Below, piece after piece: positions 59,495 through 64,000 of a DNA stretch of 64,000 nucleotides. The notes below the pieces were generated by a model. It searched no databases, had not been told where the DNA came from, and saw only the letters and a program-made list of their open reading frames with translations. The position numbers and the translations under genes were made by a program. This DNA is from Methylocystaceae bacterium. Its GTDB lineage: Bacteria > Pseudomonadota > Alphaproteobacteria > Rhodospirillales > Terasakiellaceae. Where the stretch lies: positions 124,001 to 188,000 of the forward strand of contig JABXIG010000003.1 in the NCBI GenBank assembly GCA_013373205.1, given 5' to 3'. Every line of letters starts with the position of its first letter. The first letter of the stretch is position 1.

Positions 59495-60226
59495 TTACTG
59501 ACTTCTGATGAGGCTTGTTGCTTTTTTGATGCGCTCATCTTCTTTTTCGATAATGTTTTTCGCCCTGTTGTAAGAACGATGAACTTCAATCATCCGTGTC
59601 ATCTCAATAATTGGCTCGACGTTAGACATCTCCAGCTTGCCTTGATGGACATCGGGGTTTTCGACCTGAGTGCCCGCTTCTTTTGAACTCATCAGCGTGT
59701 TGGAAACTTTTTCCAGTTCCTGCGGGTTGTTGAATTCGACGATGCGCAACTTACCGATGGGACCAGCATCTGTATGGATCTCGCCATTGCGGCTAATCTC
59801 GATGCGGGTGTCTGTGGCGGTTGTCTCAATTGGTTCGCCATCTTCTGTTAAAACCGGATGACCGTCCGTGTTCACAACAATCCCGTCACTGTTTAATTGA
59901 AAATGACCGTTGCGGGTGTAGCGGTTGCCTTGTGGTGTATCGACAACGAAATAACCATCACCGTGGATGGCCACATCCAGCGGGTTACCTGTTTCTTCGA
60001 AATGGCCCTCTGAAAGGTCACGGTACTGGGCGATATCACGCACAAACATTAGTTTGTCACCCATGATCCGTTCGCCCCCATCACTGCGCATGAGGTAATC
60101 GTCAAACATCATGGACTCACGCTTGTATGCCTGTGTGTTCATGTTGGCGATGTTGTTTGCCACAGAAGTCATTTCACGGCGCAAGGTTGTCTGGCGCGAC
60201 AGTGCGATGAGTAATGTATTTTCCAT
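59495..60226 (-). CDS. flgF: Proximal rod protein FlgF
   Basis: This 243-residue protein contains the rod signature TSVANNIANMNTQAYKRESMMF, DVAIHGDGYFVVDTPQGNRYTRNGHF, and the C-terminal VEPIIEMTRMIEVHRSYNRAKNIIEKED typical of FlgF. It is the first gene of flgF-flgG-flgA-flgH and has a sigma-54 promoter at 60296-60310. Confidence 0.95.
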   Translation of the reverse strand: MENTLLIALSRQTTLRREMTSVANNIANMNTQAYKRESMMFDDYLMRSDGGERIMGDKLMFVRDIAQYRDLSEGHFEETGNPLDVAIHGDGYFVVDTPQGNRYTRNGHFQLNSDGIVVNTDGHPVLTEDGEPIETTATDTRIEISRNGEIHTDAGPIGKLRIVEFNNPQELEKVSNTLMSSKEAGTQVENPDVHQGKLEMSNVEPIIEMTRMIEVHRSYNRAKNIIEKEDERIKKATSLIRSQ

Positions 60227-60295
60227 TTGGCTATGCCTCTAAACTTATTCGCTCTAGGTTTTGCAGTCATTTCGCTGCGGTTTGCTAGAGTATAT

Positions 60296-60310
60296 GCAGA
60301 AGGTGTGCCA
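60296..60310 (-). promoter_or_regulatory. Sigma-54 promoter of flgF operon
   Basis: The minus strand reads TGGCACACCTTCTGC: a full -24 element and a -12 element with one change (CTGC for TTGC) at the correct spacing. It lies 70 bases upstream of the flgF start. Confidence 0.8.
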
Positions 60311-60395
60311 ACTTGAAAATATGTTTAAATTCAGCAGGTTAATATTACAAAATATGGTTTGGTTTGCATTTTTTACCGGGGCAATAATGTATCAG

Positions 60396-60410
60396 CGGCA
60401 AGAAATTCCT
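60396..60410. promoter_or_regulatory. FlbD-like element in the flgF/fliL intergenic region
   Basis: CGGCAAGAAATTCCT matches CGGCAAGAATTGCCG at 12 of 15 positions, with a good left arm and a poor right arm. It is 86 bp upstream of the flgF sigma-54 promoter. Confidence 0.4.
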
Positions 60411-60463
60411 GCCTAAGACGGCATAGAAGACCCAGAAAAATAAAGAAAAAGAAAAAAAACCTG

Positions 60464-60490
60464 TTAAACCAGTTGTTAACCACTTGCTTA
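60464..60490 (+). promoter_or_regulatory. TTAA-rich CtrA-like cluster upstream of fliL
   Basis: TTAA elements at 60464 and 60476, then CTTA at 60487, lie about 80-105 bp upstream of fliL. TTAA-N7-CTTA is one mismatch from the CtrA box. In Caulobacter the fliLM promoter is CtrA-dependent. The rest of the 342-bp gap 60227-60568 holds the flgF promoter and the FlbD-like site. Chance matches are likely in this AT-rich stretch. Confidence 0.25.
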
Positions 60491-60568
60491 TTATGGTGTA
60501 AATAAGGGTAATCGTATTAACGTGCGGTTCGAATAGATTTTGTTTTTATAAATATGTGAGCAAAAGAC

Positions 60569-61123
60569 ATGGCTGATGACGATCTCGACGACGACATGGA
60601 TGACGACGACGAGTTTGACGATGAAGAAGGTGGTGGCTCCGGCGGGGGTGGCAAGAAAAAGATCTTGCTGCTGGCTATTCCGTTGGTTCTGATCCTTGGC
60701 GGCGCGGCCGGTGCTTATTTTACCGGGTTGCTTGATCCGTTATTGGGTGTTGAAGAAACAGTTGAAGGCGAAGATGGCGAAGGTCCCGCAGTTGGTCCTG
60801 ATGGGGAACCGTTACAGGTTGCCTTTACCGATTTGCCAGAAATTCTCGTCAACCTGAATACAACAGGGCGAAAATCCAGCTTTTTGAAAATCCGTGTCAG
60901 TCTGGAACTTGCAAACGCTTTGGATGTGCCGCAGGTCGAAGCAGTACAGGATCGGGTCGTTGATGCATTTCAGGTTTACCTGCGTGAACTGCGCGTGGAA
61001 GATTTAAAAGGATCTGCTGGTATGTATCGTCTGCGCGAAGAACTTCTGGCGCGTGTGAACGCGGCCGTTGGGCCAGGCGTAAAAGTCAACGATGTGCTTT
61101 TTAAGGAAATGTTGGTACAATAA
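60569..61123 (+). CDS. fliL: Flagellar basal body-associated protein FliL
   Basis: This 184-residue protein has a very acidic cytoplasmic N-terminus (about 20 Asp/Glu in the first 24 residues), a Gly/Lys linker, one membrane segment (ILLLAIPLVLILGGAAGAYF) and a periplasmic FliL domain: FTDLPEILVNLNTTGRKSSFLKIRVSLEL. The C-terminus KVNDVLFKEMLVQ is typical. FliL surrounds and supports the stator. It is followed by fliM in the same direction (56 bp). Confidence 0.93.
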   Translation: MADDDLDDDMDDDDEFDDEEGGGSGGGGKKKILLLAIPLVLILGGAAGAYFTGLLDPLLGVEETVEGEDGEGPAVGPDGEPLQVAFTDLPEILVNLNTTGRKSSFLKIRVSLELANALDVPQVEAVQDRVVDAFQVYLRELRVEDLKGSAGMYRLREELLARVNAAVGPGVKVNDVLFKEMLVQ

Positions 61124-61179
61124 TTGTGTGTACTTTTCATGATGAAGGCGAATATGGAACGACGTAAAGGACAGGGTTT

Positions 61180-62316
61180 ATGACTGTCGCCGATGATGAA
61201 GGTGAAGATCTCGCTGCTGAATGGGAAGCTGCCCTTGGTGATGACGAAGATGGCGGTGAAGACGACGATCTCGCAGCAGAATGGGAGTCCATGGTCGGGG
61301 ACGACGATGGCGGTGCCGGTGCTGACCTTTTAGGGGCGGTTGGCGGGCGTGAGTCTACGCGCGTTCTGAACCAGGATGAGATTGATAGCCTTCTTGGTTT
61401 TGACGAAGATCATGATGAGGATGGCGGTCAAAGCGGCATTCAGGCGATCCTGAACTCTGCGCTGGTTTCCTACGAACGTCTTCCGATGTTGGAGGTGGTC
61501 TTTGACCGTCTGGTACGTATGATGTCGACCTCCATGCGTAATTTTACATCCGATAACGTGGAAGTTTCGCTGGATAACATTGTATCTATCCGTTTCGGTG
61601 ACTATCTTAACTCTATCCCACTTCCTGCCATGCTCGGCGTGTTTAAAGCAGAAGAGTGGGATAACTACGGTCTTTTAACCATCGACAGTTCCATGATCTA
61701 TTCTATCGTGGACGTGTTGTTGGGTGGACGTCGCGGTACAGCGGCCATGCGGATTGAAGGCCGACCTTATACGACCATTGAACGTAACCTTGTGGAACGG
61801 ATGGTCCATGTGGTGTTGAACGACTTATCGGCTGCGTTTGATCCGCTGTCACCTGTAACGTTCCGATTTGACCGTTTGGAAACAAACCCGCGTTTTGCAA
61901 CCATTTCGCGTCCCAGTAACGCCGCAATTGTCGCAAAACTGCGGATTGATATGGAAGACCGTGGCGGTCGTGTTGAGATGCTGTTGCCTTATGCGACGCT
62001 TGAACCTGTTCGTGAACTTCTTCTTCAGATGTTCATGGGTGAAAAATTTGGTCGTGACAGTATTTGGGAAACCCACTTGGCGCGTGAATTGTGGCAGACT
62101 GAAGTGGATTTGGAAGCGGTTCTGGACGAACAATATATGGAATTGACCGATATTATTAACCTGAAAATCGGTTCGCAAATCATGTTTAACGCCACGCCGG
62201 ACTCAGATATTGAAATTCGTTGTGGCGGTGTATCTATGTATACTGGTAAAATGGGCCGTAAGGGCCAGTATATCGCCGTTCGAATTGACGACGAGATTAC
62301 TAAGCAGAAAGGATAA
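61180..62316 (+). CDS. fliM: Flagellar motor switch protein FliM
   Basis: This 378-residue FliM has the CheY-P binding motif LNQDEIDSLLGF at 63-74, placed after an acidic leader. The CheC-like middle domain and C-terminal SpoA domain follow, the latter with LEAVLDEQYMELTDIINLKIGSQIMF. The leader contains two similar units (DLAAEWEAALGDDED and DLAAEWESMVGDDD) separated by acidic linkers. The family motif usually starts within the first 20 residues, so here it is displaced by about 60. FliM passes the chemotaxis signal to the motor switch. A cheY-like gene starts at 63.8 kb. Confidence 0.96.
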   Translation: MTVADDEGEDLAAEWEAALGDDEDGGEDDDLAAEWESMVGDDDGGAGADLLGAVGGRESTRVLNQDEIDSLLGFDEDHDEDGGQSGIQAILNSALVSYERLPMLEVVFDRLVRMMSTSMRNFTSDNVEVSLDNIVSIRFGDYLNSIPLPAMLGVFKAEEWDNYGLLTIDSSMIYSIVDVLLGGRRGTAAMRIEGRPYTTIERNLVERMVHVVLNDLSAAFDPLSPVTFRFDRLETNPRFATISRPSNAAIVAKLRIDMEDRGGRVEMLLPYATLEPVRELLLQMFMGEKFGRDSIWETHLARELWQTEVDLEAVLDEQYMELTDIINLKIGSQIMFNATPDSDIEIRCGGVSMYTGKMGRKGQYIAVRIDDEITKQKG

Positions 62317-62321
62317 AGACG

Positions 62322-62819
62322 GTGCCGTTTGCTTTGATCTTAGACATGCTGATTGCGATCTTGCTGATCGCAACCATCACCTATGCGGTGATGTTAAACC
62401 GTCGTTTGTCCGAACTACGCAAAGACCAGTCGGAACTTGAAAAACTGGCGCAAAGTTTTAATGATGCGACCCTTCGCGCTGAAGAAAGCATCCACAAGCT
62501 GACGGGATCAGCCGATGAAATGAAGCGCGATGTGCAAGATACCCTGAAAAAGGCAGAAGCGTTGCGTGATGATTTGAACTTTCTGATTGACCGTGCGGGC
62601 ACCTCTGCGGACAAGCTCGAAGAAAAAGTGCGCAACAACCGACCGGAACCACCGTCTTATTCAGGTAAAAAAGTCAAAGACACCGTTGCACCGCCAGAAC
62701 CGAAACCCGCCGCGAAACCAGCTGTGCCGCAAGAAGATTTTGCACCTGCTGAAGACGATTATAAGCCGAAGACCGATGCGGAACGCGAGCTGTTGAAAGC
62801 TCTTGAGTCTGTACGCTAA
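62322..62819 (+). CDS. Membrane-anchored coiled-coil protein (DUF6468-like)
   Basis: This 165-residue protein starts at GTG 62322, five bases after the fliM stop. It has an N-terminal membrane helix (ALILDMLIAILLIATITYAVML), then a long coiled coil (ELRKDQSELEKLAQSFNDATLRAEESI and so on) and a Pro/Lys-rich tail. It resembles the alphaproteobacterial DUF6468 proteins encoded between fliM and motE-like genes, by layout only. The function is not established; a role near the stator or C-ring is suggested by neighbours. Confidence 0.65.
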   Translation: MPFALILDMLIAILLIATITYAVMLNRRLSELRKDQSELEKLAQSFNDATLRAEESIHKLTGSADEMKRDVQDTLKKAEALRDDLNFLIDRAGTSADKLEEKVRNNRPEPPSYSGKKVKDTVAPPEPKPAAKPAVPQEDFAPAEDDYKPKTDAERELLKALESVR

Positions 62820-62836
62820 GTCGAAGGAGAGGCACC

Positions 62837-63622
62837 ATGATGGAAATGTTAAGTAAATTGCGTGTTTTGCCGGTAACAATCTTTGTTGCCTTTTTCTTGC
62901 TGACCATCAAAGTGGGATCTATCTGGGAAGGTGTCGGGGACTGGATGGACGGTGTGAGCATTTCGCAAGCCGAAGCAGAACAGGGTAATGACGCTCTTCG
63001 TCCAAAATCGGCTAAAGAAATTCTGGAAAAACGCCACCCTTCACCGCCTAAGGTGCTGGAGCTTGCTCAGGCTGATACACAAGACCTGACCGAAGAAGAA
63101 AAAGCCATGATCGCCGAAGAAGAAGAAGCGATTAAAGCAGAAGAAGAATCACAGGCTTCAGATAGTTCTTTTATTGATGATCCGACCTTTTACACGCAGG
63201 CCGAAGTCGATTTGTTGCAAAAGCTTGCGGAACGACGCGAAGAGATCGAAGCGCGCGCACGCGAACAGGATGTACGCGAAAATCTGTTAAAGGCTGCTGA
63301 AGCCCGGATTGATAAAAAAGTTCAGTCCCTGAAAGCCCTGCAACGCACCATTGAAGAAAAGATGATCAAATATGATGAAGAGCAGGAAACCAAGCTGCAG
63401 AATTTGGTCAAGATTTATGAGAATATGAAGCCCAAGGATGCTGGACGAATCTTTGAAGAGTTAGAGATGGATGTCCTGCTCGAAGTGGCGGAAAAAATGA
63501 ATAAACGTCGCCTTGCACCGATTTTGGCTAAAATGGACCCCAAAAAAGCGCGCGATGTAACCGAAGAGTTGTTTCGTCTACGCAGTTTACCTAAGCCGGG
63601 TGAGCTTGCGGTGGGGCAATAA
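62837..63622 (+). CDS. motE: MotE-like protein with MgtE N-terminal domain
   Basis: This 261-residue protein has an N-terminal membrane segment or signal (LPVTIFVAFFLLTIKVG), a Glu-rich coiled-coil middle (residues 90-175) and a C-terminal MgtE_N/FliG-like domain: LVKIYENMKPKDAGRIFEELEMDVLLEVAEKMNKRRLAPILAKMDPKKARDVTEEL, with core YENMKPKDAGRIFEEL. This arrangement matches MotE, a periplasmic chaperone of the stator-stabilising protein MotC in rhizobia. Here it follows fliL, fliM and the coiled-coil gene. No motC is in view, so a motC-independent role is possible. Confidence 0.78.
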   Translation: MMEMLSKLRVLPVTIFVAFFLLTIKVGSIWEGVGDWMDGVSISQAEAEQGNDALRPKSAKEILEKRHPSPPKVLELAQADTQDLTEEEKAMIAEEEEAIKAEEESQASDSSFIDDPTFYTQAEVDLLQKLAERREEIEARAREQDVRENLLKAAEARIDKKVQSLKALQRTIEEKMIKYDEEQETKLQNLVKIYENMKPKDAGRIFEELEMDVLLEVAEKMNKRRLAPILAKMDPKKARDVTEELFRLRSLPKPGELAVGQ

Positions 63623-63798
63623 CTGCTAATTATTGAGAAAATGACCAAAAAAATGCACTAACGCGTTGCTTTCCCTTTTAAAAAGGTTGCATCATGCGCT
63701 ATGGTCAATTACTAAATTTATACAGGCTTTTGAAAAGGGCAACTTTTCTATAAGCTATAGCCGATTGAAAAATATTTCTTCTGGGAGTGGAGTGCTAA

Positions 63799-64000
63799 AT
63801 GGCTGTCGATCCTAATATGCCCATCCTGATTGTGGATGACTACAAAACAATGTTGCGTATTATCCGCAACCTTCTTCGTCAATTGGGTTTCACCAATATC
63901 GATGAAGCAACAGATGGTAGCCAAGCTTTGCAAAAGCTGCGTCAAGCCAATTTCGATCTGATCATTTCCGATTGGAACATGGAACCAATGACAGGGCTTC
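63799..64000 (+). CDS. cheY: CheY-like response regulator (partial)
   Basis: The frame opens at ATG 63799 and is cut by the window end after 67 codons. The start is MAVDPNMPILIVDDYKTMLRIIRNLLRQLGFTNIDEATDGSQAL, followed by FDLIISDWNMEPMTGL. The Asp-Asp pair (VDD) and phosphoacceptor Asp in SDWNMEPMTG are typical of stand-alone CheY. It would bind FliM when phosphorylated. The 176-bp gap before it (63623-63798) contains an inverted repeat GAAAAG-N5-CTTTTC at 63732-63748 and no clear terminator. Confidence 0.9.
   Translation, partial: MAVDPNMPILIVDDYKTMLRIIRNLLRQLGFTNIDEATDGSQALQKLRQANFDLIISDWNMEPMTGL

Noticed and set aside
1-64000. Prophage, transposon or genomic island boundaries
   Set aside because: No integrase, transposase, tRNA gene or flanking direct repeats were seen. 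The glycan loci look somewhat more AT-rich than the flagellar genes by eye, but this was not measured.

Overview
The window is a chromosomal flagellar gene region from an alphaproteobacterium, probably a Rhodospirillales-type aquatic species. The evidence is the alphaproteobacterial set FlbT, FlaF, FliX, FlbD and MotE-like protein, a one-cysteine DksA, and a short flagellin without outer domains. No rRNA, tRNA, CRISPR array, transposase or integrase was found. The taxon is inferred from gene content only.

Layout. (1) 1-10.5 kb, minus strand: a partial proline-rich ORF, an FlhG-like ATPase, a class I aminotransferase, then flhA, flbD, motA, fliN, fliH, fliG and fliF. (2) 10.8-18 kb, minus: flgE, flgD and fliK behind a sigma-54 promoter, a lone 373-residue gene of unknown function, and a hexapeptide acetyltransferase. 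(3) 18-36.5 kb, plus: flagellin, flbT, flaF, two consecutive putative flagellin glycosyltransferases (FlmG/GT41-like and Maf), pseB, then a tightly packed run: aminopeptidase-like protein, acyl carrier protein (ACP), acyl-AMP ligase, LuxE-like, LuxC-like, FabZ-like, GMC oxidoreductase, small partner, SDR, two-subunit transketolase and AAC(3)-like acyltransferase. (4) 36.5-46.5 kb, minus, convergent with (3): pseF, a pseG-GNAT fusion, Gfo/Idh/MocA oxidoreductase, pseI, a second ACP, a second acyl-AMP ligase, FkbM methyltransferase, AcuI/YhdH-like reductase, a second FabZ-like protein and an alpha/beta hydrolase. (5) 46.6-54.3 kb, minus: flgL, flgK, flgN, flgJ and flgI, then a second hook-like gene. 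(6) 54.5-56.7 kb, plus: fliX, dksA, pseC. (7) 56.8-60.2 kb, minus: flgH, flgA, flgG, flgF. (8) 60.5-64 kb, plus: fliL, fliM, a membrane coiled-coil protein, motE-like and the start of a cheY-like gene.

How it fits together. A complete CMP-pseudaminic acid route can be assembled from three places (pseB; pseF/pseG-GNAT/pseI; pseC). Its product would be used by Maf and/or the FlmG-like protein to glycosylate the single flagellin. Around this core sit two acyl modules, each with its own ACP, ligase and FabZ-like protein. One of them also has a LuxE/LuxC fatty-acid-reductase pair and a split transketolase. No ketosynthase, luciferase or LuxD is present. The most interesting hypothesis is a dedicated pathway that builds an unusual acyl or carbon-branched decoration for the flagellin glycan, possibly attached by the AAC(3)-like enzyme. 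This is inference; only the gene order and motifs are seen.

Regulation. Four minus-strand flagellar operons (fliK, flgI, second hook, flgF) carry 15-bp sigma-54 -24/-12 elements. Each has a CGGCAA-N3-TTGCCG-like palindrome 70-110 bp upstream, and the same palindrome precedes fliF beside a CtrA-like box. These palindromes are probably FlbD sites. pseF has no ATG, GTG or TTG start and seems to begin at ATT.
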